Assembly: GCF_001425055.1 (NCBI RefSeq)
Contig: NZ_LMDK01000018.1
Span: 422,409 to 486,408 of the forward strand
DNA: 64,000 bases
Source: Pelomonas sp. Root1237
Lineage (GTDB): Bacteria > Pseudomonadota > Gammaproteobacteria > Burkholderiales > Burkholderiaceae_C
Direction: 5' to 3'
Shown here: one piece after another, positions 7,689-15,597 of the stretch
How the letters are laid out: each line of letters begins with the position of its first letter
Position numbering within the stretch: position 1 is the first letter of the stretch
Made by a program: the position numbers and the translations under genes
The notes under the pieces: generated by a model
Databases searched by the model: none
What the model was told of the DNA's origin: nothing
The model's input: only the letters and a program-made list of their open reading frames with translations

Positions 7689-10220
7689 TCATGCGTTGCT
7701 GGTCGCGTGAACCTCGGCGAGGGTCGTGATGCCCTGCAAGACCTTGATGATGCCGTCCTGGCGCAGCGAGCGCATGCCTTCGGCGAGGCCGCCGTGATGT
7801 AGTTCCTCGGCGCGGGCCCCGGTCTGGATCATGCGCCGTATGTCTTTGGACACAGTCAGCAGCTCATGCAGGCCGGCGCGCCCCTTGTAACCACTGCCGC
7901 CGCAGGCCGTGCAGCCGGGGCTGTGGTGCTTCATCAGCCGGCCGCCCTGGCCGTAGGACTTGATCCATTCCGACATCAGCGCGAGCTTGCTGGGCCGTCC
8001 CTCGGCCGGGAAGACGTGCAGATAGTCGTCCAGCAGTTCCTGCAGCTCGGCCTCAAGCATGGGCTCGCTGGTGCGGCAGGCGGTGCAGCTGCGCCGCACC
8101 AGCCGCTGAGCCAGCACGGCCAAGAGCGAGTCGGCGAAGTTGAAGGGGTCCATGCCCATGTCCAGCAGCCGCGTGATGGTCTCGGGCGCGCTGTTGGTGT
8201 GCAGCGTGGAGAGCACCAAGTGGCCGGTCAGCGAGGCCTCGACGGCGATCTCGGCGGTTTCCTGGTCACGGATCTCACCGACCATGATGACGTCGGGGTC
8301 GGCACGCAGGAAGGCGCGCAGGGCCTTGGCGAAGGTCCAGTCGATCTTGGGGTTCACCTGGACCTGGCGCAGGCCGGCCTGGGTGATTTCGATGGGGTCC
8401 TCGGCCGTCCAGATCTTGCGCTCGGCCGTGTTGATGTGGCTGAGCGCCGAATGCAGCGTCGTCGTCTTGCCGGAGCCGGTCGGGCCGACGCAGAGCACCA
8501 AGCCATATGGGCGGGCGACGGCGGTCTGCAGAGCGGCGAGGTTGGCGGGCGACAGGCCGATGCGGTCCAGCGGCATGGGCCTGCTGCTGGCCAGCAGGCG
8601 CATGACGACGTCTTCCAGGCCGTTGTTGGTCGGGATGGTTGCCACGCGCAGCTCCAGCCGGTGCTGGGGCGAGTACTTGGCGAAGTTGATCTTGCCGTCC
8701 TGGGGCTTGCGGCGCTCGGAGATGTCGAGGTCGCACATGATCTTGATGCGCGCGATCATCGCGTTGCGGTAGGTGGGGGGCAGCTCCAGATAGGGCTGCA
8801 GCACGCCGTCGCGGCGGAAACGGATCTTGAGTTTTTCCTTGCCCGGGTAGGTCTCGATGTGGATGTCGGACACGCCCTGGTTGTGCGCCTCGATGATCAT
8901 CGAGTTGATCAGGCGCACGAGCGAGTTGTCGCTCTGCTCGATGGGCGACTCCTCTTCCCTGGCGCTGCGCTCGCTGCTGTCGCGCTCCAGGCTCTCGATG
9001 AGCTTGTTGGAGTTGTCCAGCGTGAAGTCGGGCTGGAAGTCGGGCAGGGGGTCGACGGCGCTGCCGCGCGGCAGGGGCTCGCCGCCATAGCGGTCGAAAG
9101 CCAGCGGAATGGCGAACTGCAGGGTGCCGAGCTTGGTCAGCGTCGGCACGACCTTGAGCTGGGTGATGAACTCGACCTCGTCGAGGGCGTCGCGCCGCGT
9201 CGGGTCTTCCATGGCCACGACAAGGCGGCCGTCGCGCAGCAGCAGGGGCAGCACCTCCAGACGCTTGGCCACCGCGTGCGGCAGCTTGCGCACGGCGTCA
9301 GGCTCGATGGCGAAGTTCTCGACATCGACCACCGGGTAGCCCATCTTGCGCGCCAGCGCCGACTGCAGCTGCGCGCGGCTGATGACGCCCTTGCGCACCA
9401 GCAGCTCGCCCAGCGGCACGGAGCGGTCATCACGCTGCTGAACCAGCGCCACCTCGAGCTGCTCGGGCGTGACCAGCTCCAGCGCCAGCAGCGCCTCGCC
9501 GATGCGCACCATCGGCATCTTGGCCTGCTGCTCGATGGCCTGCAGCAGTTGCTCGGCGGTGACGATCTGCTGGTTGACGAGGATGTCGCCGACGCGGCGC
9601 TGGCGCAGGTCGTTCTGCTCGACAGCGGCGGCGTTGAGCTGCTCGGGCGTGACGAGTTTGTCCTTCAGCAGCAGGTCGCCCAGGCGCTCACCGATCTCGA
9701 AATTCGCCAGCACCTCGCGGGGCACGAAGACGCGGCGCACGGAGTCGTCGTCATCGGCCAGCGGCGGGAAAAGGAACAGGCCCAGGCTGTCGTGATGATG
9801 GCCGATGGTCACGCCCTTGAGCTCATCGCCGCCAGTGAAGACGACGCGGAACTCGGTGCGCGGGCGCTGGTCGACGCTGAGCGGGGAATTCAGGTCGCCG
9901 GCATCGCGCGGCGGCACCTCCAGCGTGCGCAGCAGCTTGACGGCACGGAACTGGCTGAACTTCAGCGGCATGCTGTTGCGCGCTGGCGGCACATTGATCT
10001 GCACGATGCGGTCGCTGGCATCGAGTTGCAACAGCTGGCCCATGCTGCGGCTGTTGTTCAGCCCCAGGATCTCGCAGGCCTCGGACCCACGCTGCACCTG
10101 CGGCTGGGGGTAGGCGGCATAGGGCGGGCTGGGCCAGAGAAAACCGGAGGCCGGGCCTGCCGCAGTGGGTGAGTCGGCATCGCCATGGGGCCAGGGCAGG
10201 GGCTGGGACGGGTCGGTCAT
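7689..10220 (-). CDS. PulE/PilB-type ATPase with four tandem MshEN-like motifs
   Basis: 843 aa from the ATG at 10220 (MTDPSQ); the frame stays open to 10349 but that part overlaps the divergent promoter region. The N-terminal ~165 residues are unassigned. Then four MshEN-like repeats follow (starts RLGDLLL, RVGDILV, RIGEALL, PLGELLV), twice the number in MshE. After a linker comes the secretion ATPase core with Walker A GPTGSGKTTTL, DPIE Asp box, VGEIRDQETAEIA Walker B and HTNSAPET His box, plus two CxxC pairs (CTACR, CTACGGSG). It probably drives or regulates pilus assembly with MshE. The gene name is left open because both PilB-like and MSHA-linked roles fit. Confidence 0.85.
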   Translation of the reverse strand: MTDPSQPLPWPHGDADSPTAAGPASGFLWPSPPYAAYPQPQVQRGSEACEILGLNNSRSMGQLLQLDASDRIVQINVPPARNSMPLKFSQFRAVKLLRTLEVPPRDAGDLNSPLSVDQRPRTEFRVVFTGGDELKGVTIGHHHDSLGLFLFPPLADDDDSVRRVFVPREVLANFEIGERLGDLLLKDKLVTPEQLNAAAVEQNDLRQRRVGDILVNQQIVTAEQLLQAIEQQAKMPMVRIGEALLALELVTPEQLEVALVQQRDDRSVPLGELLVRKGVISRAQLQSALARKMGYPVVDVENFAIEPDAVRKLPHAVAKRLEVLPLLLRDGRLVVAMEDPTRRDALDEVEFITQLKVVPTLTKLGTLQFAIPLAFDRYGGEPLPRGSAVDPLPDFQPDFTLDNSNKLIESLERDSSERSAREEESPIEQSDNSLVRLINSMIIEAHNQGVSDIHIETYPGKEKLKIRFRRDGVLQPYLELPPTYRNAMIARIKIMCDLDISERRKPQDGKINFAKYSPQHRLELRVATIPTNNGLEDVVMRLLASSRPMPLDRIGLSPANLAALQTAVARPYGLVLCVGPTGSGKTTTLHSALSHINTAERKIWTAEDPIEITQAGLRQVQVNPKIDWTFAKALRAFLRADPDVIMVGEIRDQETAEIAVEASLTGHLVLSTLHTNSAPETITRLLDMGMDPFNFADSLLAVLAQRLVRRSCTACRTSEPMLEAELQELLDDYLHVFPAEGRPSKLALMSEWIKSYGQGGRLMKHHSPGCTACGGSGYKGRAGLHELLTVSKDIRRMIQTGARAEELHHGGLAEGMRSLRQDGIIKVLQGITTLAEVHATSNA

Positions 10221-10357
10221 GGGCTGGGCAGCAGGTGTGCCGATGATTATGGAGGGCTGCGGCGCTCGCGCTGGCCCCGAAAAACGCCATGCTGACGCCG
10301 CAGACCGACGGGCCGCGGGCTCGCCCGGCTTCGACATGAAACGACACAATTGGGGCC

Positions 10358-11011
10358 ATGAACATCCTGCTCACCGGTTTCGAGCCCTTTGGCGGCGAGG
10401 CCATCAATCCGTCCTGGGAAGTGGCCCGATCGCTGCATGGCCAGATCATTGCCGGAGCGACGGTGCAGGCGCGTTGCCTGCCGACGACCTTTGGCGGCGC
10501 TCCCAGAGTCTTGGCTGAAGCGCTGTCCGTGCACAAGCCCGGGCTCGTCATCGCACTGGGCCTTGCGAGCGGCCGGGCAGAGATTTCCATCGAACGCTTG
10601 GCCGTCAATCTCATCGACGCGCGCATCGCCGACAACGCCGGCGAGCGCCCGCAGGATGTGCCGGTGCGGGCGGACGCGCCGCCGGCCTATTTCTCGACGC
10701 TGCCCGTCAAGGCCATTCGCAACGGGCTGCGCGCGGCCGGCCATCCGGTGGGGCTGTCGTTGACCGCGGGGGCGTTTGTCTGCAACCAGGTGTTTTTCGA
10801 ACTCCAGCACCGGCTCGTTGGCCTTGGCGTGAAGAGCGGCTTCATCCATGTGCCGGCCCTGCCCGAGCAGGCGGCTCGCACCCAACCGACGGTACCCAGC
10901 ATGGGCCTGGCGGCTCAGATCGATGCCATCAAGCTGGCGATTGCGATTGCACTGGAGGGCGACGAAGCCCTGGCATCGGCCCTGCCCGACGAGGGCGCAC
11001 CGGTGGCCTGA
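10358..11011 (+). CDS. pcp: Pyroglutamyl-peptidase I (pyrrolidone-carboxylate peptidase)
   Basis: 217 aa, the family's usual length, peptidase C15. It removes N-terminal pyroglutamate from peptides in the cytoplasm. Conserved parts: FEPFGGEAINPSW near the N-terminus, then the catalytic triad Glu79 (ISIERLA), Cys142 (AGAFVCNQ) and His163 (FIHVPALP). It starts 137 bp from the divergent ATPase gene and ends one base before the convergent anti-sigma gene, leaving no room for a terminator between them. Strong match. Confidence 0.93.
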   Translation: MNILLTGFEPFGGEAINPSWEVARSLHGQIIAGATVQARCLPTTFGGAPRVLAEALSVHKPGLVIALGLASGRAEISIERLAVNLIDARIADNAGERPQDVPVRADAPPAYFSTLPVKAIRNGLRAAGHPVGLSLTAGAFVCNQVFFELQHRLVGLGVKSGFIHVPALPEQAARTQPTVPSMGLAAQIDAIKLAIAIALEGDEALASALPDEGAPVA

Positions 11012-11206
11012 TCAGTCCTCGGTGTAGTGCCGCCAGCGCGCGCTGGCCTGGCGCATCAGCTCGACCTGGCGGTAAAAGCGCCGGCAATTGGTGCAGATGC
11101 GGTGGTGCAGGCGCAGCGACAGCCGCTCGGTCAGCGGCATGCTGCGATCTTCCGCCTTGAGCGTGATCTGCGTGGCCTCCCGGCAGGTGATCTTCAGCTT
11201 GATCAA
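11012..11206 (-). CDS. Small zinc-finger (zf-HC2) anti-sigma factor
   Basis: 64 aa from a TTG at 11206. The motif His34-x3-Cys38-x2-Cys41 (HHRICTNC) is the zinc-binding signature of ZAS anti-sigma factors; Cys8 could be a fourth ligand. The TTG start overlaps the sigma factor stop as TTGA, and a strong Shine-Dalgarno GGAGGGG precedes it by five bases, which fixes the start and argues for translational coupling. No membrane helix is visible, so it is probably a soluble redox- or metal-sensing anti-sigma. An in-frame ATG at 11293 lies inside the sigma gene and is rejected. Confidence 0.82.
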   Translation of the reverse strand: MIKLKITCREATQITLKAEDRSMPLTERLSLRLHHRICTNCRRFYRQVELMRQASARWRHYTED

Positions 11207-11793
11207 GTCGCCCCTCCAGCGGTCGCGCCGCCGAACCAGCCGGACTGCAGGCAGTCCCGCAGTCTCAGCCGGGCCCGGTGCAGCATGACCCACAAGTTGG
11301 TCGGTGTGATCGCCAGTTCCTTACAGATCTCGTCCGATTCCAGCTCCAGCCACTCCCGCATCATGAAGAGGCGGCCCTGCTGGCCGGGCAGCTTCTCGAC
11401 GCAGGCCTCCAGCACCCTCATGAAGTCGACCTGGCGCAGCGAATCCTCGGGGTTGCCCCAGTCGTGCTGGGTCTCGCGCCAGTGGCCGTCGCTGGCGAAC
11501 AGCAGATCGTCAAGGTCCTCGCCGTCTTCGCTGCTGCAGGTGGTCGACAACTCGCGGCTGTTCTTGCGGATCTGGTCGACGAGCTTGTGCTTGAGGATGC
11601 CGACCAGCCAGGTCTTGAGCTGGCTGTTGCCCGCGAAGGCCTGGGGCTTCTCCAGCGCCGCGAGCAGGGTTTCAGAGACGGCATCCTCGGCCCAGGCGGG
11701 GTTGCGCAGCTGCAGGCGCGCGTACTTCAGCAGCGGCGGGCGCAGGGCTTCGATCTGGCGGCAGTAGTCCGCTGAGGCGGTTGGAGCGGTCAT
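11203..11793 (-). CDS. ECF RNA polymerase sigma factor
   Basis: 196 aa from the ATG at 11793 (MTAPTASADY). Region 2 is seen in LLKYARLQLRNPAWAEDAVSETLLAAL and LKTWLVGILKHKLVDQIRK; region 4 in CVEKLPGQQGRLFMMREWLELESDEICKELAITPTNLWVMLHRARLRLR. No region 1.1 or 3, so it is an ECF (group 4) sigma. It is coupled to the zf-HC2 anti-sigma downstream and is divergent from a DUF2282 bufferin operon whose upstream region carries an ECF-type promoter. The natural reading is that this sigma controls that operon. A longer ORF to 11982 overlaps the intergenic promoter and the bufA start. Confidence 0.9.
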   Translation of the reverse strand: MTAPTASADYCRQIEALRPPLLKYARLQLRNPAWAEDAVSETLLAALEKPQAFAGNSQLKTWLVGILKHKLVDQIRKNSRELSTTCSSEDGEDLDDLLFASDGHWRETQHDWGNPEDSLRQVDFMRVLEACVEKLPGQQGRLFMMREWLELESDEICKELAITPTNLWVMLHRARLRLRDCLQSGWFGGATAGGAT

Positions 11794-11805
11794 GGCGGCG
11801 GCAGT

Positions 11806-11833
11806 GTAAGGACTTGGCAGCGTCTTGCGACTT
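11806..11833 (+). promoter_or_regulatory. Candidate ECF sigma promoter of the bufferin operon
   Basis: GTAAGG (11806-11811), a 16-bp spacer, then CGACTT (11828-11833), about 60 bp before the bufA start. The form GTAA-N16-CGA resembles ECF promoters with an AAC-type -35 and a CGT/CGA -10, as described for metal-responsive sigma-F in Caulobacter. Single-site prediction by eye. Confidence 0.5.
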
Positions 11834-11893
11834 CGTTCTTGCCGCCGGATGATCGGCCGCCTTTTACCCCCCAACCTTTTGGAGACCTGTCTC

Positions 11894-12157
11894 ATGAAGA
11901 ACCAAGCCCTCGTGTCCTCCGCTCTCGCCGCCGCCCTGTCCCTGGGCATGGTTGCCCAGGCCCAGGCCGCCGATGCCGCCAAGGAAAAGTGCTACGGCAT
12001 CGCCAAGGCCGGCCAGAACGACTGCGCCACCGCCAATGGCAGCCACTCCTGCGCCGGCCAGTCCAAGGCCGACAAGGACGCCAACGAATGGAAGTACGTC
12101 GCCAAGGGCACGTGCGAGAAGGAAGGCGGCTCGACCAAGGCGCCCGCCAAGAAGTGA
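11894..12157 (+). CDS. bufA1: DUF2282 bufferin-1-type metallophore precursor
   Basis: 87 aa from the ATG at 11894, with Shine-Dalgarno TTGGAGA. The first ~26 residues are a Sec signal peptide ([20 protein letters not shown], then AQAQA). The mature part is hydrophilic and has four Cys in the fixed pattern [27 protein letters not shown], the hallmark of DUF2282 proteins. These are now known as bufferins, whose Cys are modified by a DUF692 (MNIO) enzyme and which bind copper in the periplasm. The next genes encode that enzyme, its DUF2063 partner and a DoxX protein, so the system is complete. Confidence 0.9.
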   Translation: MKNQALVSSALAAALSLGMVAQAQAADAAKEKCYGIAKAGQNDCATANGSHSCAGQSKADKDANEWKYVAKGTCEKEGGSTKAPAKK

Positions 12158-12170
12158 GGGCTTGACCGCC

Positions 12171-13013
12171 ATGACCGCGGCGCCAGCCTCGCCCTGTGTA
12201 GGCATTGGCTGGCGCCAGCCGCATTACGAGACCTTGCTGGCCGAGCGCCCCGCACTCGGCTTCATCGAAGTCCATTCAGAGAACTTCTTTGCCGACGGCG
12301 GCATCACGCTGGCCGTGCTGGAGGCGGGCCGCGCGGCCTATGACGTCAGCCTGCACGGCGTGGGCCTGGCACTGGGCTCGGCGGCGGGGCTGGACGATGC
12401 TCACCTGGAGCGGCTCGCTCGCCTTGCACGGCGCGTGCAGCCGCGGTGGGTGTCCGACCACGCCTGCTTTGCCCGCGTGGGCACGGGCCTGCATGCGGCA
12501 GACCTGCTGCCCATCCCCTTCACCGACGAATCCCTCGCGCTGATGGCGACCCATGTCCAGCAGGTCCAGGAACGCCTGGGCCGGCCCATGCTGGTGGAGA
12601 ACATCAGCGCCTATGTTGGCTGGGCCGGCGACACCCTGGCGGAGCCGGAGTTCTTCAACGAGCTGACACGGCGCAGCGGCTGCGGCCTGCTGCTGGACGT
12701 CAACAACCTCTTCGTCAATGCGCGCAACGCCGGCCTGGCGCCGGGCGACGCGGCGGGTGAAGCCATGCGCTGGGTTGACGCGATCCGCCCCGGCAGCGTC
12801 GGCGAGATCCATCTGGCCGGCCACTGTGAGCAGGACGACGGTCTCGTCATCGATGACCATGGCAGCCGCGTGCGTGACGAGGTCTGGCGTGTCTACGAAC
12901 ACACGCTGCAGCGGCTGGGCCCGCTGCCGACGCTGATCGAATGGGACACCGCTGTGCCCGATCTGGCGGTGCTGCTGGCTGAAGGCCAGCGGGCGAGGGC
13001 GCTGCACCCGTGA
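12171..13013 (+). CDS. bufB: DUF692 multinuclear non-heme iron oxidase (bufferin maturase)
   Basis: 280 aa from the ATG at 12171. A TIM-barrel enzyme of the MNIO family that oxidises Cys in its peptide substrate, giving thiazole- or oxazole-type rings. Conserved metal-ligand segments are visible: [65 protein letters not shown]. It follows the precursor gene by 13 bp and overlaps bufC by four bases (GTGA), so precursor, enzyme and partner are made together. Longer upstream starts in this frame run through bufA and are artefacts. Confidence 0.92.
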   Translation: MTAAPASPCVGIGWRQPHYETLLAERPALGFIEVHSENFFADGGITLAVLEAGRAAYDVSLHGVGLALGSAAGLDDAHLERLARLARRVQPRWVSDHACFARVGTGLHAADLLPIPFTDESLALMATHVQQVQERLGRPMLVENISAYVGWAGDTLAEPEFFNELTRRSGCGLLLDVNNLFVNARNAGLAPGDAAGEAMRWVDAIRPGSVGEIHLAGHCEQDDGLVIDDHGSRVRDEVWRVYEHTLQRLGPLPTLIEWDTAVPDLAVLLAEGQRARALHP

Positions 13014-13708
13014 AGGCCGCTCAGCAGGCCTTTGTCGATGCGCTGCTGGGGCGCGGCGAGGCGCCGCCCGGCCTGACTGGCGGCGAGCGCGGCCTGGCGG
13101 CCTATCGCAACAACCTGCGGGCGCTGTCGGCCCAAGCCCTGGCCGTGCCCTTTGTGCGCTTGCGCGAGGAACTCGGCGAGGACGAATTCGCGTCGCTGGC
13201 CTGGACCTTCTGGCGCGCCCACCCGCCCGAGAGCGGTGACCTGGGGCAGTGGGGTGGGGTGCTCGAAGGCTTTCTGCTGGAGCGCGCCGGCGAGGCTTCG
13301 GGCTTGCCCGATCTCGCTCGCCTGGACTGGGCGCTGCACCGGGCCGAACGCGCGCAGGACGCTTCGTTGGACGCCGACTCGCTGGCCCTGCTCGGCACCA
13401 CATCGCCCGACAAGCTCTGGCTGCAATTGCGGCCAGGCCTGGCGGTGCTGGCGCAGTCCGACGGGCCGGTGGTGGTCTGGCGAGCCGGTTGGCGCGGGAA
13501 ATGGCAACCCGTGTCGGCCGCCGATGCGGTCTTCATGCGGGCCCTGATCGACGCCGTGAATCTTGCCGAGGCATTGGAGGCGGCCACAGTGAAAGGTTCT
13601 GGCGGTGAAACCGACTTCGACTTCGCCGCCTGGCTGCAAGCCGCGTTGCACAACGCCTGGCTGCAGGGAGTCAGGGCCACAACACCGAACCGGACCACCA
13701 CACCATGA
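13010..13708 (+). CDS. bufC: DUF2063 protein, bufferin maturase partner
   Basis: 232 aa from a GTG at 13010 that overlaps the bufB stop (GTGA). The N-terminal ~100 residues form the DUF2063 (putative DNA-binding-named) domain with the diagnostic [37 protein letters not shown]; the C-terminal part is more variable. In MNIO systems this protein recognises the precursor and delivers it to the DUF692 enzyme; it is not thought to bind DNA. Ends in an ATGA overlap with the DoxX gene. Confidence 0.88.
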   Translation: MKAAQQAFVDALLGRGEAPPGLTGGERGLAAYRNNLRALSAQALAVPFVRLREELGEDEFASLAWTFWRAHPPESGDLGQWGGVLEGFLLERAGEASGLPDLARLDWALHRAERAQDASLDADSLALLGTTSPDKLWLQLRPGLAVLAQSDGPVVVWRAGWRGKWQPVSAADAVFMRALIDAVNLAEALEAATVKGSGGETDFDFAAWLQAALHNAWLQGVRATTPNRTTTP

Positions 13709-14205
13709 AAGCTCTGATTTCCAACGCGCTGCGCGCCGTCACCGACCCGGGCCTGCAACCCACCCGGCTGCCCGCGCCGCTGGACACGCTGGTCAGCCAT
13801 CTGCAGTCGCTGGCGCTGCTGGCGGCGCGGCTCTACGTGGCCAAGGTCTTCTTCATGTCGGGCCTGGTCAAGCTGCGCGACTGGTCGTCCACGCTGGCCT
13901 TGTTCAACGACTACTACCAGGTGCCGCTGCTGCCGCCAGCGCTTGCGGCCTATATGGGCACCGCGGGCGAGCTGGTGATCCCGGTGCTGCTGGTGCTCGG
14001 CCTGGCGGGCCGCTTCGCCGGTGTGAGCCTCTTTGTCGTCAACCTGATGGCGGCGCTTTCACTGCCGGCGGAGGACCTGTCGGCCGCCGGTGAGGCGCAG
14101 CACATCCTGTGGGGCGTGCTGGCCCTGGCCATCGCGCTGTGGGGTGCGGGGCGCTGGTCCGTCGATCGCATGGTGCTGAACCCGGCGGCTGGCCGCGCGC
14201 ATTGA
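13705..14205 (+). CDS. bufD: DoxX family membrane protein of the bufferin operon
   Basis: 166 aa, ATGA overlap with bufC. Four hydrophobic segments are visible (LLAARLYVAKVFFMSGLVKL; ALAAYMGTAGELVIPVLLVLGL; FAGVSLFVVNLMAALSL; ILWGVLALAIALWGAG) with the DoxX signature (RLYVAKVFFMSGLVKLRDW and TAGELVIPVLLVLGLAGR). DoxX proteins are common fourth members of DUF2282/DUF692/DUF2063 operons. Their chemistry is not settled; a redox or quinone-linked role in the inner membrane is likely. Confidence 0.88.
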   Translation: MKALISNALRAVTDPGLQPTRLPAPLDTLVSHLQSLALLAARLYVAKVFFMSGLVKLRDWSSTLALFNDYYQVPLLPPALAAYMGTAGELVIPVLLVLGLAGRFAGVSLFVVNLMAALSLPAEDLSAAGEAQHILWGVLALAIALWGAGRWSVDRMVLNPAAGRAH

Positions 14206-14300
14206 CACAAGGCATCCGTGTGTAAGCAGCGGCCACAATTGGAAACCATCTGGCAGCTGGGTTTGCCCTAGTCTCGCGGACAGTTAGCAAGAGTCCGCCG

Positions 14301-15581
14301 ATGGAGTTTTCAGAGCTGTTCACCCAGAGCGCGCGCGACGTGCTGCCCCACGCCAGAAAGAAGGGGCTTGTCACCTACTTCGACTATCACGGGCCCCGCC
14401 TCGAGCTTCACGATCCTGGGCCCTACCTGCGTGCCGGCATCCACCGGATATTGCTGGGCATCGTCGACTGCTTTGAGTCGGGTTTCGTTATGTTCACCGC
14501 GGTGGTCGAGCCGCCGGTCTTCGGCCGAAGCAGCATCGTCATCCACGCCGCTGGCACTGGCGCGAGTTGCCCATCCGATGTCGTGGGCGTACTGCAGCGC
14601 CTGCAGTTGGTTGCCGAGGATACCGATGTGGCCCAAGGGCTGATTGCGCGAGCGCAAGCGCCTTGTCCGGCCACCGCCGGCTCGGTCCAGTTCGTCGACG
14701 CGGGGCTTGACGGCCTGGTCATCTCACTGAGCGGCGAAGTTGTCGCGGAAGAGGTGGTGTTCGAGCACTCACCCAACGCCACCGGCTCGGTGGCATGGCT
14801 GGTCAGCCCTCCGCCCGGCGCGCTGGACTCGGTCGAGACGAGGCTGCGGCACCTGGGCTGGCACGTGGTGTCGTTCGAGCGGATCGAGGAGGCCGCGGCG
14901 GCGATATCCGCTGCTGCGGCACCGATGTTGATGATCGTCGCGGAGAACAGCGGCCAGGAACTGGCCCAGCTCGAACAGATCGCCCAGGCCTTGCCCAGCC
15001 TGTGGACGGTGCTCGCCGTGGTCTCTGGCTCCGACACGCTGCGCTTTCGGCGCCAGTGCTCGGTCGACATCCGGGTGCTTCCGCTCAGCCCGCTGGAACT
15101 GGAGCGCTTCACCGCGCATGTCGATACCCGGACTTCGACGGCCCTGTCGCGGCTGACGTCGCCCACGCCGCTGTACGTGCAGGAGAGCCGCCGTGTGCTC
15201 GTCGTGGACGACAACGTCGTGAACCAGATCGTCGCGCGGGGCCAGCTCGAGGCCTTGGGCTACGAAGTGGTGGTGGCCGGCGACGGCATCGAGGCACTCG
15301 ACTCCTGCTGCGACGAGCCGCCAGACATGGTGCTGATGGACGTGGACATGCCGGTCATGGACGGACTGGAAGCCAGCGAGCATCTGAGGTCCTTGCAGCG
15401 CGTCGGCAACCTGCCGCCATTCCCCATCATTGCCGCCACTGCCGGCGACACGGATCTGCGGCGCAACGCATGCCTGAAAGCCGGTATGGACGGCTACCTC
15501 AGCAAACCCATGGACCTTCAGGCATTGGCCGACGAGTTGCACCGAGTGCTGCCGGGGCGGCCGATCTCCTTGGAGCTTTGA
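14301..15581 (+). CDS. Response regulator with unusual N-terminal region and C-terminal receiver
   Basis: 426 aa. The C-terminal ~125 residues are a clear CheY-type receiver: acidic pair in VLVVDDN, phospho-acceptor Asp347 in LMDVDMPVMDG, Lys402 in LSKPMD. The N-terminal ~270 residues have no firm family by eye. The pattern (LRAGIHRILLGIVDCF, then alternating strands and helices) suggests a degenerate histidine-kinase ATPase fold followed by an inactive receiver-like segment (HLGWHVVSFERIEEA to VLPLSP). No DNA-binding output domain is present, so it probably works by protein contacts in a phosphorelay. Convergent with tolA, 16 bp between stops. Confidence 0.75.
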   Translation: MEFSELFTQSARDVLPHARKKGLVTYFDYHGPRLELHDPGPYLRAGIHRILLGIVDCFESGFVMFTAVVEPPVFGRSSIVIHAAGTGASCPSDVVGVLQRLQLVAEDTDVAQGLIARAQAPCPATAGSVQFVDAGLDGLVISLSGEVVAEEVVFEHSPNATGSVAWLVSPPPGALDSVETRLRHLGWHVVSFERIEEAAAAISAAAAPMLMIVAENSGQELAQLEQIAQALPSLWTVLAVVSGSDTLRFRRQCSVDIRVLPLSPLELERFTAHVDTRTSTALSRLTSPTPLYVQESRRVLVVDDNVVNQIVARGQLEALGYEVVVAGDGIEALDSCCDEPPDMVLMDVDMPVMDGLEASEHLRSLQRVGNLPPFPIIAATAGDTDLRRNACLKAGMDGYLSKPMDLQALADELHRVLPGRPISLEL

Positions 15582-15597
15582 AGCCTGGGGCTCAGGG

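Noticed and set aside
5480..7729. Plus-strand ORF of 749 codons
   Set aside because: Antisense to mshE and mshG, both with clear catalytic motifs. His/Gln/Gly-rich composition with no family signal.
7866..10172. Plus-strand ORF of 768 codons
   Set aside because: Antisense to the second PulE-type ATPase; no motifs and shadow-type composition.
14251..14268. Sigma-54-like TGGCAGC...TTTGC upstream of the response regulator
   Set aside because: Spacing between GG and GC is one base too long, and the GG/GC elements are not otherwise supported.
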